From NCBI GenBank assembly GCA_900469955.1, contig UBYX01000031.1, forward strand, positions 1-64,000: a stretch of DNA of 64,000 nt, given 5' to 3'. The notes under the pieces were generated by a model. It saw only the letters and a program-made list of their open reading frames with translations, searched no databases and was not told the origin of the DNA. The position numbers were made by a program, and so were the translations under genes. This document shows positions 8,082 to 17,327 of this stretch, piece after piece; position 1 is the first letter of the stretch; each line of letters begins with the position of its first letter. Source of the DNA: Hyphomicrobiales bacterium (GTDB lineage Bacteria; Pseudomonadota; Alphaproteobacteria; Rhizobiales; Rhizobiaceae).

Positions 8082-8155
8082 GCGGGGCTCGTTGACGTCA
8101 GCCCGAAGCAAGCTGCCCGTCCCAACCTCCGGCCAGACGGAATCGGAGAGGCGCG

Positions 8156-8887
8156 ATGGAGATCGGCAGCATTGGCAGGGAGTATCCGGCGCGGCATACG
8201 ATACCGGATGACGCGTCGACCTCGAAAGACGCCGCAGGGAAGGCATCGTCCGACCCAGCCATCAGCAAGGAAGAGTTCTACGATCCGCTCGTCCATGGCC
8301 TGACGTCGCTGACGAAGGCTACGGAGGAAGCGGAAGAACAGGCAAAGGCCCGCGCCAAACGAAAGCTCGAGGATGCCAAGCAGCAGCTCGAATTCATGCG
8401 CCGCTGGGGGCTTAACCCGGAGGTGATCGCCAGGCAGGCGGCCCAGCTCGGCGTAATCATTGCGGGCGCCGCCCGCGAGTTCACCGAGGCTTTGACCGGC
8501 GGCAGCGGGTTCACGCCATCCGTCCCTGCCAATACTCCGTCCGGTGCAGAAAAAGCCGATCCCGTCTTGGACACGAGCGAGCAAGCCGCTTCCAGCGATG
8601 AGTCGACGCAGGACACGAGACCCGTCTCCCGCGCCGAGCAGGCCTATCTCGACGAAATGAACGAAGCGCCGCGAAACACGCCCAGACTGTCCCCGGACGA
8701 CATCAAGACGGCCATGGAGTTCAGTAGCGTCGCCCGCCAGATCAAGGCGCTCTTGGAAGAGGCCGCCCGCAAGCTGCGCCAGGAAAACAGCGCCGCCACC
8801 GTTTCCGGCGCCCAAAGCCTCGACGCGTCAGTCAACGCGCTGACCAACACCGTCGCCGCCATGCCGACGGTCAGCATCACCATTTAG
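8156..8887 (+). CDS. Conserved hypothetical protein, cytoplasmic
   Basis: I do not recognise a named domain in this 243-residue protein. Residues 30-90 form a charged helix rich in Glu/Lys (TKATEEAEEQAKARAKRKLE), followed by a hydrophobic patch ARQAAQLGVIIAGAAREF, a disordered Ser/Pro middle, and a C-terminal helix VARQIKALLEEAARKL. The start is well supported by GGAGAGG. No signal peptide or clear transmembrane helix is seen. A bidirectional terminator separates it from pyruvate kinase. Confidence 0.65.
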   Translation: MEIGSIGREYPARHTIPDDASTSKDAAGKASSDPAISKEEFYDPLVHGLTSLTKATEEAEEQAKARAKRKLEDAKQQLEFMRRWGLNPEVIARQAAQLGVIIAGAAREFTEALTGGSGFTPSVPANTPSGAEKADPVLDTSEQAASSDESTQDTRPVSRAEQAYLDEMNEAPRNTPRLSPDDIKTAMEFSSVARQIKALLEEAARKLRQENSAATVSGAQSLDASVNALTNTVAAMPTVSITI

Positions 8888-8920
8888 TGGTCTCGTCCTC
8901 CAACGGAAACTGCACAACAA

Positions 8921-8948
8921 AAAACCGCCGGATCGCTCCGGCGGTTTT
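8921..8948. terminator. Bidirectional intrinsic terminator
   Basis: AAAACCGCCGGA and TCCGGCGGTTTT form a perfect stem around TCGC. It lies between two convergent genes and has A and T runs on opposite sides, so it can serve both strands. Confidence 0.9.
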
Positions 8949-8969
8949 GCCTGTTCCGATTGTTCGATC

Positions 8970-10409
8970 TCAGATACCGGTCTGGCCGTCCGAGCCGATA
9001 TAGGCAATCCGCAGCATGTTGGTCGCGCCGGGCGTGCCGAGGGGAACACCGGCCGAAATGATGACCCGGTCGCCCGGCTTGCCGAAGCCTTCCGACACGA
9101 CGATGCGGCAGGCGCGATTGACCATGTCGTCAAGATCGGTCGCGTCGTGGGTGACGACGCAATGCGTGCCCCAGCAGATGGAAAGCCGGCGTGCCGTCTG
9201 GATGATCGGAGACAGGGCGATGATCGGCACCTGCGGCCGTTCGCGCGAAGCGCGCAGGCCCGTCGTTCCCGATGACGTGTAAGTGACGATCGCCGAAAGG
9301 CGCAAGGTTTCTGCGATCTGGCGCGCCGCCAGCGATATGGCGTCGGCGCCTGTCGCTTCCGGTGTGGCGCGCTGCGAATAGATGATGCTCGGATAAAGCG
9401 GATCCTGCTCGACGGTCGTGGCGATCGATGCCATCATGGAGACGGCTTCCACCGGATACTCACCCGACGCCGATTCTGCCGACAGCATGACCGCATCGGC
9501 GCCTTCGAACACGGCGATCGACACGTCCGACACTTCAGCGCGGGTCGGCACCGGGGAAGAGATCATCGATTCCAGCATCTGGGTCGCCACGACGACCGGC
9601 TTACCGGCACGCCGACAAGCGCGGGTCAGTTGCTTCTGGATGCCGGGCACCGATTCGATCGGCATTTCCACGCCGAGATCGCCACGGGCGACCATCAGCG
9701 CATCGGACAGCTCGATGATCTCGTCGATGCGCTCGATGGCCTGCGGCTTCTCGATCTTCGACATGACGCCGACACGGCCCCGGGCGATCTTGCGCACTTC
9801 GGCAAGGTCGTCGGGACGTTGCACGAACGAGAGCGCCACCCAGTCGACCTCGCCGGTCGCAAGCGCTGCATCGAGATCGACGCGGTCCTTGTCGGTCAGC
9901 GCGCCAACGCCGAGCAGCGTGTCGGGCAGGCTGACGCCCTTCTTGTCGGAAATGCTGGTGCCGGCGATCACGGTGCAGACGATGCTCTTGCCATCCGCCT
10001 TTTCCGCCTTCAGAGCCAGCTTGCCGTCATCGATCAGCAGGCGGTGACCGGGCTTCACGGCTTCGAGGATTTCCGGATGCGGCAGGAAAACACGGTTTTC
10101 GTCACCCGGCTCCTCGCGATTGTCGAGCGTGAACGTCTGGCCGACCTTGAGCGTCACCTTGCCGGCCGCGAATTTGCCCACCCGGAGCTTCGGGCCCTGC
10201 AGGTCGCAGAGAATGCCGATCGGCCGGCCGCAACGCGCTTCGACCGAACGGATGCGCTGAATAAGCGTCCGCATCAGGTCGTGGCTGGCATGGCTCATAT
10301 TGATGCGGAAAAGATCGGCCCCCGCTTCGTGCAGCTTCTGGATCATCTCCTCTTCCGAGGAAGACGGTCCGAGCGTGGCAAGGATCTTAACTTTGCGGTA
10401 GCGCCTCAT
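8970..10409 (-). CDS. pyk: Pyruvate kinase
   Basis: Pyruvate kinase makes pyruvate and ATP from phosphoenolpyruvate and ADP, the last step of glycolysis. The 479-residue protein begins RRYRKVKILATLGPSS with substrate-binding Arg35 in FRINMSH, has the metal/active site MVARGDLGVEMP, then MLESMISSPVPTRAEVSDVS and AVMLSAESASGEYP, and a complete C-terminal domain. The true start is the ATG at 10409; a longer frame reads into the DUF1036 gene in the wrong phase. Start and the upstream stop share a TGATG, so the two are translationally coupled. Confidence 0.97.
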   Translation of the reverse strand: MRRYRKVKILATLGPSSSEEEMIQKLHEAGADLFRINMSHASHDLMRTLIQRIRSVEARCGRPIGILCDLQGPKLRVGKFAAGKVTLKVGQTFTLDNREEPGDENRVFLPHPEILEAVKPGHRLLIDDGKLALKAEKADGKSIVCTVIAGTSISDKKGVSLPDTLLGVGALTDKDRVDLDAALATGEVDWVALSFVQRPDDLAEVRKIARGRVGVMSKIEKPQAIERIDEIIELSDALMVARGDLGVEMPIESVPGIQKQLTRACRRAGKPVVVATQMLESMISSPVPTRAEVSDVSIAVFEGADAVMLSAESASGEYPVEAVSMMASIATTVEQDPLYPSIIYSQRATPEATGADAISLAARQIAETLRLSAIVTYTSSGTTGLRASRERPQVPIIALSPIIQTARRLSICWGTHCVVTHDATDLDDMVNRACRIVVSEGFGKPGDRVIISAGVPLGTPGATNMLRIAYIGSDGQTGI

Positions 10410-10882
10410 CAATTCTGGCCTTCTTGTGTGCCAGGCGTGTCCGAAAGCTGGACCATCCAGCTCCCCTGACGGCCCGTGTCGTATTCCTTGAAGCCCATGC
10501 GCTGAAAGCCACGGGCGAAACAATCGTTGACGCCGACGATCTTGAACTCGTTTTCCGCGACGCACATGTTGACATTGCCGGTCCAGCGGCCGCCGCGGGC
10601 CGCGTCCTCGGCATAGAGATAATAATAGCGGGACTGCAACTCCCCCTCGATCAGCGTCGCGCAGGTGGAGGCAGGAACCTGCCACCAGCCTTCGGTGGTC
10701 CAGCCGTCCGTCGCACGGTAGCCGATGGCCACCCCGACGAGGTTCTGCGTGCTGTTGCAAACGCGGAAATCCGCATGCGCGGCGCCCGCCGCAAGCAGCG
10801 GCACGCCGCCCGCGGCCATGGCAATCAGCGCCGGGGCGGAAAGGAGGGAGCGGAGATAAGTTTTCGGGGATTTTTTCGACAC
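10409..10882 (-). CDS. DUF1036 secreted protein
   Basis: This 157-residue protein has a signal peptide ending near AAHA (residue 37) and then the DUF1036 domain: DFRVCNSTQNLVGVAIGY, WTTEGWWQVPASTC and a conserved pair of cysteines later (NMCVAENEF, DCFARGF). DUF1036 proteins are predicted periplasmic proteins of unknown role, common in alphaproteobacteria. The stop overlaps the pyk start by one base, so it is probably expressed with pyk. Confidence 0.9.
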   Translation of the reverse strand: MSKKSPKTYLRSLLSAPALIAMAAGGVPLLAAGAAHADFRVCNSTQNLVGVAIGYRATDGWTTEGWWQVPASTCATLIEGELQSRYYYLYAEDAARGGRWTGNVNMCVAENEFKIVGVNDCFARGFQRMGFKEYDTGRQGSWMVQLSDTPGTQEGQN

Positions 10883-11081
10883 GGTTTCCGTCAGGACTCC
10901 ATGGTTATTCGTGAAGCACTTTCTTCGCGCGACGGACTCGGAAAGTCAACGAACGTCTAATCGATTAACCAACCTTCGCATCACTTACCGGCGCCTTTCG
11001 ACCGGCGTGACGCCGCTTGCGCCCGGCGTCTCCGCATGCCATCACCGATCTCCACGAAACGACAATTGTTCCCCGCGCCAG

Positions 11082-11873
11082 ATGCAGGACTTCATTCCTT
11101 TCGAAATCATAGAGGGTGATTATGACGCCGGCATGGTGTTGCTGGCCGATCATGCCATGAACCGGCTGCCGGGCCGTTACGGAAGCCTTGGACTGCCGCA
11201 GAGCGCATTCCGTCGCCATATCGCTTTCGATATAGGCATCGAAATACTCACCCGCCGGCTCGCGGCCAGGCTGAATGTCCCGGCCGTGCTCGGCTGCTTC
11301 TCTCGCCTGCTCATCGATCCGAACCGCGGTGAGGACGATCCCACGTTGATCATGAAGATCTCCGACGGCGCGATCATCCCGGGCAACCAACCGATCACCG
11401 AAGAGGAATGGGCACTCCGGCTCGATACATATCACCGCCCCTATCATCGCGCGGTCGAGCGGACGATCGCCAAGGCGGGCGCTTCCGGCCGCGCTCCGCT
11501 CGTGCTGTCGCTGCATTCCTTCACGCCCTTCTGGAAAGGGGTGCCGAGGCCTTGGCATGCGGCCGTGCTTTGGGACAGCGATCACCGCGCCGTCCTTCCC
11601 TTTCTCGAACTTCTGCGCCGGCCGGGCGATATCCTCGTCGGCGACAACGAGCCTTATGACGGCGCGCTGAAGGGCGACACCATGTATCGCCATTGCATGA
11701 TATCAGGCACGCCGCACGCGCTGCTTGAAGTGCGGCAGGACCTGATCGGCGATGAGCCCGGCGTAGACGCCTGGGCCGAGAGATTGGCGCCGGTCTTCAA
11801 GACGCTGAATGCCGACCCTACATTGCACGAATACAGGATCTTCCCGTCCCGCACGGGTCCGTATCCGGCTTGA
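11082..11873 (+). CDS. N-formylglutamate amidohydrolase family protein
   Basis: The 263-residue protein matches the N-formylglutamate amidohydrolase family: VLLADHAMNRLP (metal ligand region), AFDIGIEILTRRLAARL, LLIDPNRGEDDPTLIM, YHRPYH and SLHSFTPFW. Hydrolases of this family release formate from N-formylglutamate, as in histidine breakdown, but no hut genes are adjacent. The ATG at 11082 begins right before the domain; upstream reading is not conserved. A second, distinct member of the family lies at 56393-57280. Confidence 0.88.
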   Translation: MQDFIPFEIIEGDYDAGMVLLADHAMNRLPGRYGSLGLPQSAFRRHIAFDIGIEILTRRLAARLNVPAVLGCFSRLLIDPNRGEDDPTLIMKISDGAIIPGNQPITEEEWALRLDTYHRPYHRAVERTIAKAGASGRAPLVLSLHSFTPFWKGVPRPWHAAVLWDSDHRAVLPFLELLRRPGDILVGDNEPYDGALKGDTMYRHCMISGTPHALLEVRQDLIGDEPGVDAWAERLAPVFKTLNADPTLHEYRIFPSRTGPYPA

Positions 11874-11895
11874 AAAGAACTGAGGAGGCGTGCCG

Positions 11896-12204
11896 ATGAC
11901 CGAACTTTCGAAGGAACAGCAGACGGAATTCGAGGCGGCGGCCTTCCGCCGTCTGGTGCAGCACCTGCGTGAACGGACCGACGTGCAGAACATCGACCTG
12001 ATGAATCTTGCGGGCTTCTGCCGCAACTGCCTGTCCAACTGGTACCGTGACGCTGCGACGGAAGCGGGCGTCGATCTGTCCAAGGATGCTTCTCGCGAAA
12101 TCGTCTACGGCATGCCTTACGAGGAGTGGAAAAATCTCCACCAGGCCGAAGCCGACGATGCTCAAAAAGCCGCATTCGAAGTAAACAAGCCCGCTCACGG
12201 TTGA
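11896..12204 (+). CDS. DUF1244 protein
   Basis: The 102-residue protein contains the DUF1244 core: AAAFRRLVQHLRERTDVQNI, LMNLAGFCRNCLSNWY with a CxxC pair, and YGMPYEEWKNLHQ. The CxxC pair suggests a metal or redox role, but the function is unknown. GGAGG seven bases before ATG 11896 sets the start; a GTG six bases upstream is less likely. It is 22 bases after the amidohydrolase gene. Confidence 0.92.
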   Translation: MTELSKEQQTEFEAAAFRRLVQHLRERTDVQNIDLMNLAGFCRNCLSNWYRDAATEAGVDLSKDASREIVYGMPYEEWKNLHQAEADDAQKAAFEVNKPAHG

Positions 12205-12286
12205 TCGACGGGGCGATTTGTCTTGACCTTCCGGCGGCTTTTCGGCAGTTGACGACCACTCATTCAAATTTCATCAGGAGACCCCG

Positions 12287-12559
12287 ATGTCTGATGCTCA
12301 TGGCGTCGCCCGCGACCAACTCCGCGCATTTGTCGAGCGCATCGAAAGACTGGAAGAAGAAAAGAAGACGATCGCCGACGATATCAAGGACGTCTATGGC
12401 GAGGCCAAATCCATGGGCTTCGACACCAAGATCCTGAAGAAGGTCATCGCGCTGCGCAAGAAGGACGATCAGGAGCGCATGGAAGAGGACCTGATCCTCG
12501 ATACCTACCTGCAGGCGCTGGGGATGATCGAATCCGCGCCGGACCAGGACGCCGCCTGA
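12287..12559 (+). CDS. GapR-family (DUF2312) nucleoid-associated protein
   Basis: The 90-residue helical protein RDQLRAFVERIERLEEEKKT followed by IADDIKDVYGEAKSMGFDTK and ILKKVIALRKKD is the GapR/DUF2312 domain at full length. In Caulobacter GapR binds overtwisted, AT-rich DNA ahead of replication and transcription and supports topoisomerase action. A coiled coil (residues 10-40) gives dimerisation and the basic C-terminal half contacts DNA. A strong terminator follows at 12589. Confidence 0.93.
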   Translation: MSDAHGVARDQLRAFVERIERLEEEKKTIADDIKDVYGEAKSMGFDTKILKKVIALRKKDDQERMEEDLILDTYLQALGMIESAPDQDAA

Positions 12560-12588
12560 AGCTCCCAGATCCGAGAGAAAACCGAAGA

Positions 12589-12611
12589 CCCGCCGCACCG
12601 GCGGGTTTTTT
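12589..12611 (+). terminator. Intrinsic terminator after the GapR-like gene
   Basis: CCCGCC and GGCGGG pair around GCACC and are followed by TTTTTT. Confidence 0.92.
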
Positions 12612-12629
12612 GTTTTCGCTTACTTGACC

Positions 12630-13535
12630 TCAATCAGCAGGCAGGTGCCCCTGATTGAACTCCTCGATCAGGAAATCGAGGAAGACCCTGAGCTTCGGGA
12701 CGACGAACCGCCTGGATGGATAGATCGCGTAAAGGTGCGTCTCCACGGTCGACCAATCGTCGAGGGCAGTCTCAAGGAGCCCTTTTTCCAGATCTTCCTG
12801 AACATAGGGGCGAGGAATGAGGCTCAGGCCGAAACCTGCGCGCAACGCGTCCCGGACGGCAAGACTCGATGTCACCTTGTAGCGCCCGTCGACGGAGATC
12901 CGCATCTGACGGTCGCCCTTGCGAAACTCCCATGTGCCGGGATGACCTGACAGGCTGAACTGGATGCAGTTGTGCCGCCCCAGATCCTCCGGCGCTTCCG
13001 GGCGTCCCTGTGCTTCGAAATAGGCCGGCGCGGCGCAAAGGACATGCGGCATGGACGCGAGCTTCCGTGCGATCAGGCTGCTGTCCTCCAGATGATCGCT
13101 TCCGCGAATGGCGATGTCATACCCGTCCCGGACGATATCCACCCGCCGGTCATCGAGATGCAGATCGAGCGCCAGGTCGGGATATTGTGAGAGAAAGCCA
13201 GGAAGCGCCGCCGAAAGCCTGGTCAGCGTCACCGTCATCGGAGCGGCGACCCGGAGCACGCCGCTCGGTGCATCCTGCAGCGGCCCGAGCGCGCGCTCGG
13301 CCTCCTCCAACCCGTCGAGAACGCGGATGACGTGGTCGAGATAGAGGCCGCCGGCCTCGGTGAGGGCCACGCGGCGCGTCGTGCGGTTGATGAGCCGGAC
13401 ACCCAGATGCGTCTCCAACTCGCCGATATTCTTGCTGACCGCCGGGGGCGACAGCCCCATCCGGCGGCCGGCTTCGGCAAAACTCTTCAGTTCCGCGACA
13501 TGTCTGAACACGTTGAGCGCGGTAAACCGGTCCAT
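12630..13535 (-). CDS. LysR-type transcriptional regulator
   Basis: The 301-residue protein has an N-terminal LysR helix-turn-helix (FAEAGRRMGLSPPAVSKNIG, then GVRLINRTTRRVALTEAG) and a periplasmic-binding-like effector domain from about residue 90. This TRRV-type sequence belongs to the large DsdC/AaeR/PecT-like group. It is divergent from the nitroreductase and EamA exporter genes, so those are the natural candidate targets. ATG 13535 has GGAAAG upstream; a longer reading from 13571 is possible. Confidence 0.92.
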   Translation of the reverse strand: MDRFTALNVFRHVAELKSFAEAGRRMGLSPPAVSKNIGELETHLGVRLINRTTRRVALTEAGGLYLDHVIRVLDGLEEAERALGPLQDAPSGVLRVAAPMTVTLTRLSAALPGFLSQYPDLALDLHLDDRRVDIVRDGYDIAIRGSDHLEDSSLIARKLASMPHVLCAAPAYFEAQGRPEAPEDLGRHNCIQFSLSGHPGTWEFRKGDRQMRISVDGRYKVTSSLAVRDALRAGFGLSLIPRPYVQEDLEKGLLETALDDWSTVETHLYAIYPSRRFVVPKLRVFLDFLIEEFNQGHLPAD

Positions 13536-13685
13536 CTCTTTCTTTCCATCCAGTGAATAATGTCCTGCCATCTTAGCCGATTATCTGCACCACGCGAACA
13601 GCGTATCAACAGGGCGATCGGCTGAGCCGCTCCCTCTGTCGGAAATTCGGCGGGCGGTCGAGCCACGACGAAGAAGGCAAGGACC

Positions 13686-14300
13686 ATGACCCACTCCATC
13701 ATAAAACTGCTCGAGAAGCGTATATCCGCAAACCTCTTTGACCCCGCTCATGAATTGCCGGTGGCCGATATCGAGGCGCTGGTCCGCGTGACGACCCGGG
13801 CGCCTACCGCCTACAATCTGCAGAACTGGCGCTTTATCGCCGTCCGGTCGGCGAAGGCCAAAGCCAGGCTGCGCGCGATCGCCTATGGTCAAAAGAAGGT
13901 CAGCGACGCCGCCGTCACCTTCATCCTGTGCGGCAGGCTGCCGGATGCCGAAACCCTGCCGGAAAGGTTGAGGCCGTCGGTCGAAGCGGGCTTCATGCCG
14001 CCGGCCATGGCGCAATCCTGGCAGGAGGGAGCGCGGGCTCAGTACGCCGATGCGCAGACTGCACGGGACGAGGCTGTCCGCTCGGCGACTTTTGCGGCAG
14101 CGACGCTCATCCATGCCGCCGAGGCGCAGGGGCTTTCATCAAGCGCGATGGTCGGTTTCGATGCGGCCGCCTTGCGGCAGGATTTTGCCCTCCCCGCCGA
14201 CGAAATCCCCGTAATGCTGGTCGCGGTCGGCCGCGCAGCGGATGGCAACTGGCCGCAAAAGCCGCGCCGCCCCGTTTCGGAGGTCCTGGATATCCTATGA
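13686..14300 (+). CDS. Nitroreductase family flavoprotein
   Basis: The 204-residue protein has the FMN-binding nitroreductase fold: RISANLFDP, TTRAPTAYNLQNWRFIAV, KKVSDAAVTFILCG, and near the C-terminus HAAEAQGLSSSAMVGFD and EIPVMLVAVGRAAD. Such enzymes use NAD(P)H to reduce nitro groups or quinones. The stop overlaps the next gene (ATGA), so an operon with the exporter is clear. Control by the divergent LysR is inferred. Confidence 0.9.
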   Translation: MTHSIIKLLEKRISANLFDPAHELPVADIEALVRVTTRAPTAYNLQNWRFIAVRSAKAKARLRAIAYGQKKVSDAAVTFILCGRLPDAETLPERLRPSVEAGFMPPAMAQSWQEGARAQYADAQTARDEAVRSATFAAATLIHAAEAQGLSSSAMVGFDAAALRQDFALPADEIPVMLVAVGRAADGNWPQKPRRPVSEVLDIL

Positions 14301-15154
14301 AAGCCTCCAGTTCCGATCTCCTCATCACCGCGCTCGCGCCGGCAATCTGGGGCAGCACCTATATCGCCACCACCCAGTTCCTGCCGCCGGGCTATCCGCT
14401 GACGGTCGCCGTTCTCCGCGCACTGCCGGCCGGGCTGCTCCTGCTGCTGTTCGTCCGGAGGCTGCCATGGGGCATCTGGTGGCTGCGCGTGTCCATTCTC
14501 GGGACACTGAACATCTCGTTCTTCCTGTCGCTGCTTTTCGTCTCCGCCTACAGGCTCCCCGGCGGCATAGCTGCTACCATTGGAGCCGTGCAGCCGCTGA
14601 TGGTCGTCCTTCTCGCGCGTCTGCTGCTCGGAAATCCGATCCGTTTCCTCTCGGTCCTCGCCGCCCTCGCCGGCCTTTCAGGCGTGGCGCTGCTGGTGAT
14701 GACCCCGAACGCGGCGCTTGATCCCCTCGGCATCGCCGCAGGCCTCGCAGGTGCTGCCTGCATGGCCCTCGGCACGGTCCTCAGCCGCCGCTGGCAGCCG
14801 CCGGTTTCGCCGCTCGCTTTTACCGCGTGGCAACTAACGGTGGGCGGGGTATTCCTCTTGCCCGTAGCGCTCTACCTGGAGCCCGCTCTGCCGCCGGTTA
14901 CGACGATGAACATTCTCGGCTTCGCCTGGCTTAGTCTCATCGGAGCGGCACTGACATACATGCTCTGGTTCCGCGGCATCGCCCGTTTGGATTCCGCCGT
15001 GGTCTCTTCGCTGACCCTCTTGAGCCCCATGGTGGCGATGCTGCTCGGCTGGATATTCCTGCATCAGACATTGAGCGCCATCCAGATTGCCGGAGCCGCC
15101 CTTGTGATTATCGCGATCGAGTTCAATCGCCGGGCCCAACTTCGCCGACCGTAG
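14297..15154 (+). CDS. EamA/DMT-family exporter
   Basis: This 285-residue protein has ten predicted helices in two EamA repeats, beginning ITALAPAIWGSTYIATTQFL and LSLIGAALTYMLWFRGIARL in the second half. Drug/metabolite transporters of this type export amino acids, metabolites or toxicants; the substrate is not known. Translation is coupled to the nitroreductase by a 4-base overlap. A shared terminator follows at 15194. Confidence 0.92.
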   Translation: MKASSSDLLITALAPAIWGSTYIATTQFLPPGYPLTVAVLRALPAGLLLLLFVRRLPWGIWWLRVSILGTLNISFFLSLLFVSAYRLPGGIAATIGAVQPLMVVLLARLLLGNPIRFLSVLAALAGLSGVALLVMTPNAALDPLGIAAGLAGAACMALGTVLSRRWQPPVSPLAFTAWQLTVGGVFLLPVALYLEPALPPVTTMNILGFAWLSLIGAALTYMLWFRGIARLDSAVVSSLTLLSPMVAMLLGWIFLHQTLSAIQIAGAALVIIAIEFNRRAQLRRP

Positions 15155-15193
15155 GAGAGCCGGGAGGGCATCATGCGGCTGCGGCCGGCCAAT

Positions 15194-15222
15194 AAAAAAC
15201 CCGCCATTTCGGCGGGTTTTTT
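15194..15222. terminator. Bidirectional intrinsic terminator
   Basis: AAAAAACCCGCC and GGCGGGTTTTTT form a perfect stem around ATTTC, between convergent genes. Confidence 0.95.
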
Positions 15223-15241
15223 CGAAGCGAATTTCGCGGGA

Positions 15242-17140
15242 TCAGTTCGCCGGGCCGCTGAAGCGGTTCGGATCGATCGCCACCGTAGCGGCAACCGGCT
15301 TGAAGCCGCCGCCGGAATAGGCCGCCGAATAGTCGGCATTCAGCGTCCGATTGGTGACGCGCGGCGCCTTCATCGAGGCGACCTCTTCGGCACGATTGTT
15401 ATTGAGAGCCCATTTCGCAACCATGTCACCGGTCAAGCCCTTGTTCGCTGCCGGAGCAGTTGCCTGGGAGGCAGGCTGGGCTGTGCGGCCGCCCTTGGTC
15501 GGCGCCGGCAGGGCGCCGACAGAAGCAGCGACCGGGGTCTTGGGCCCGTCGAACCCGTCGCCGAACTGCATGCCCTTCTTGGTGGAAGAAGACTGGATGA
15601 CCTTCGGCGAAACCGCAGCCGTCTGAACCGGCTTCTGGACCGGGGCGGCCTGAGGTGCGGGCAGAGCCATGGCTTTGGGTTGCGACGGAACCGGAACGGC
15701 AGCCGCCGGCGCTGACGGTATTGCCTGACGCGCAGGCTCGACGCTCTGCGAGAGGGCGGCCACGAGCTCAGGCGTGAGTTCCTGCTCGCTGGAATTGGCC
15801 GGTGAAGCCGGAGCCGTCGCGGCTGCAGGGCGATGAGCCGGCAGCGGGATGGCGGCCATTTCTTGCGGCGCCTGCATCGGGCCGACCGAGGCGGTCATCA
15901 CACCGTTGTCGGCGTCACCCTTCAGGCCACGCGGCCCGAGCAGGGTCGGAACCGGAATATTATAGGCGGAAAGATCCGCAAAATTCTCGCCGGTCTGCTG
16001 CGGCGCATTGGCCTGAGCGGAGGCCTGCATGGCAAGCGCTTCCTGCGCCGGGTTGCGTGCCGGCGAATAGAGCGCGGTCGCAAACCCGCCAGGGGCCGCA
16101 TCCGAGCGGAAGGCCGGACGCGAAAGCGGAACGGGCGCTGCGATATTGTCCTGCGGCGGCTGCGGCGCCGCGGATGCGACCATCACGGCAGCCGCAGGCT
16201 CCTCTTCCGGTGCAGGCTTTGCGGCCGGGGCCGGACGTTGCGCCGTGGCGGGCGCAGGTGTGCTGCTTTCCTCGTTGTCCTCTTCCTCGTCGGCGCCACC
16301 GCCGCCGAACAGGAAGGCCAACAGGTTCGGCTGCCGCTTGCGGCCGGATTCCTCGCCGCGAATGCCGCCGCCGGCCGTACTGGCGATCTGGATCGAGCTG
16401 GAGCTGACGCGTTTCTTGTAGTCGGCAAGCGCCTGTTCATAACCCGGCAGCGGCTTGCCGTCGGCAGGAAGATGAACGGTATTGCCCTTCGGGAAGATCT
16501 GCACGAGTTCCTGGCGTGACATGCGCGGCCAGGCGCGAACGCCGCCAACATCGAGATGCACGAAGGGCGAACCGGACTTCGGATAGTAGCCGACCCCGCC
16601 GACCTGCATCTGCATCGCGAGCGCGCGGAGCGTCGAAAGCTTCACGCCCGGAATGTAGAAATCCATGGCCTTGCCGAGCATGTGCTGGCTGTTCTTGGCG
16701 ACACCCGTGGTGCGGGAGCGCGAACGCAGCATGCCGTTGGTTTCAGGCGAACGAAAAGCGGAGACCACGTGGACATAATCGGAAGCGCCGGAACGGCGAT
16801 AGACTTCCCAGACAAGATCGAAAAGCCGCGGGTCCATTTTAGTCGGCTGATTCTTGCGCCAGTCGCGCAGGAGCTGGTTGATCTGCTGCAGGCCGCGCTG
16901 ATCGTATCTGCCATTCCGCTTGAAGGTGATGACTGCCTTTTCGCCCGTATGCACGAAATAAAGCTTCAGGGTGCGATCTTCGGCGGCAGCCTGAGTGGCG
17001 GAAACGGAAAGCATCGGCAATGCCGTCAAAAGCAGCAGGGCCGCGGCCATAACGCGCTTGGTGAGAGCTCCCATAAGCCCGGCTTTGCCGCCCGGCGCCT
17101 TCTCACCCGAAGGCGTTTCTTTTGCATACTGATCCGGCAA
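15242..17140 (-). CDS. DUF882 / M15-like cell-wall peptidase-related protein with long Pro/Ala tail
   Basis: The 632-residue protein has a hydrophobic signal segment (residues 28-52) and a DUF882 (YcbK/M15-like) domain at roughly 60-215, with HVVSAFRSPETN, the zinc-ligand-like SQHMLGKAMDFYIPG and SPFVHLDVGGVRAWP. Related domains are D,D- or L,D-carboxypeptidases acting on peptidoglycan. The remaining 400 residues are low complexity, rich in Pro, Ala and Gln. The TTG at 17140 has GACGGGGA upstream; an internal ATG at residue 23 is the alternative. An operator-like palindrome lies upstream. Confidence 0.85.
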   Translation of the reverse strand: MPDQYAKETPSGEKAPGGKAGLMGALTKRVMAAALLLLTALPMLSVSATQAAAEDRTLKLYFVHTGEKAVITFKRNGRYDQRGLQQINQLLRDWRKNQPTKMDPRLFDLVWEVYRRSGASDYVHVVSAFRSPETNGMLRSRSRTTGVAKNSQHMLGKAMDFYIPGVKLSTLRALAMQMQVGGVGYYPKSGSPFVHLDVGGVRAWPRMSRQELVQIFPKGNTVHLPADGKPLPGYEQALADYKKRVSSSSIQIASTAGGGIRGEESGRKRQPNLLAFLFGGGGADEEEDNEESSTPAPATAQRPAPAAKPAPEEEPAAAVMVASAAPQPPQDNIAAPVPLSRPAFRSDAAPGGFATALYSPARNPAQEALAMQASAQANAPQQTGENFADLSAYNIPVPTLLGPRGLKGDADNGVMTASVGPMQAPQEMAAIPLPAHRPAAATAPASPANSSEQELTPELVAALSQSVEPARQAIPSAPAAAVPVPSQPKAMALPAPQAAPVQKPVQTAAVSPKVIQSSSTKKGMQFGDGFDGPKTPVAASVGALPAPTKGGRTAQPASQATAPAANKGLTGDMVAKWALNNNRAEEVASMKAPRVTNRTLNADYSAAYSGGGFKPVAATVAIDPNRFSGPAN

Positions 17141-17243
17141 AACGATCCCCGTCCTGTCGACAACGTCCCACGTTGCCTCAAATGACTGTCAATTGCGGTG
17201 ACACGATGGCAAATGTGCCACACATGTACAACCTTATTCCGTA

Positions 17244-17260
17244 TAGTCAACAATTGACTA
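17244..17260. promoter_or_regulatory. Perfect operator-like palindrome upstream of the DUF882 gene
   Basis: TAGTCAA and TTGACTA are exact inverted arms around CAA, about 105 bases before the TTG start. The right-hand arm can also serve as a -35-like TTGACT on the minus strand. Confidence 0.45.
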
Positions 17261-17327
17261 ATAGGAGATTGACAGAGGGTGACAGGACTTCCTTGCGCGA
17301 AGGTTAACTATTTCTAATGCACTATTA

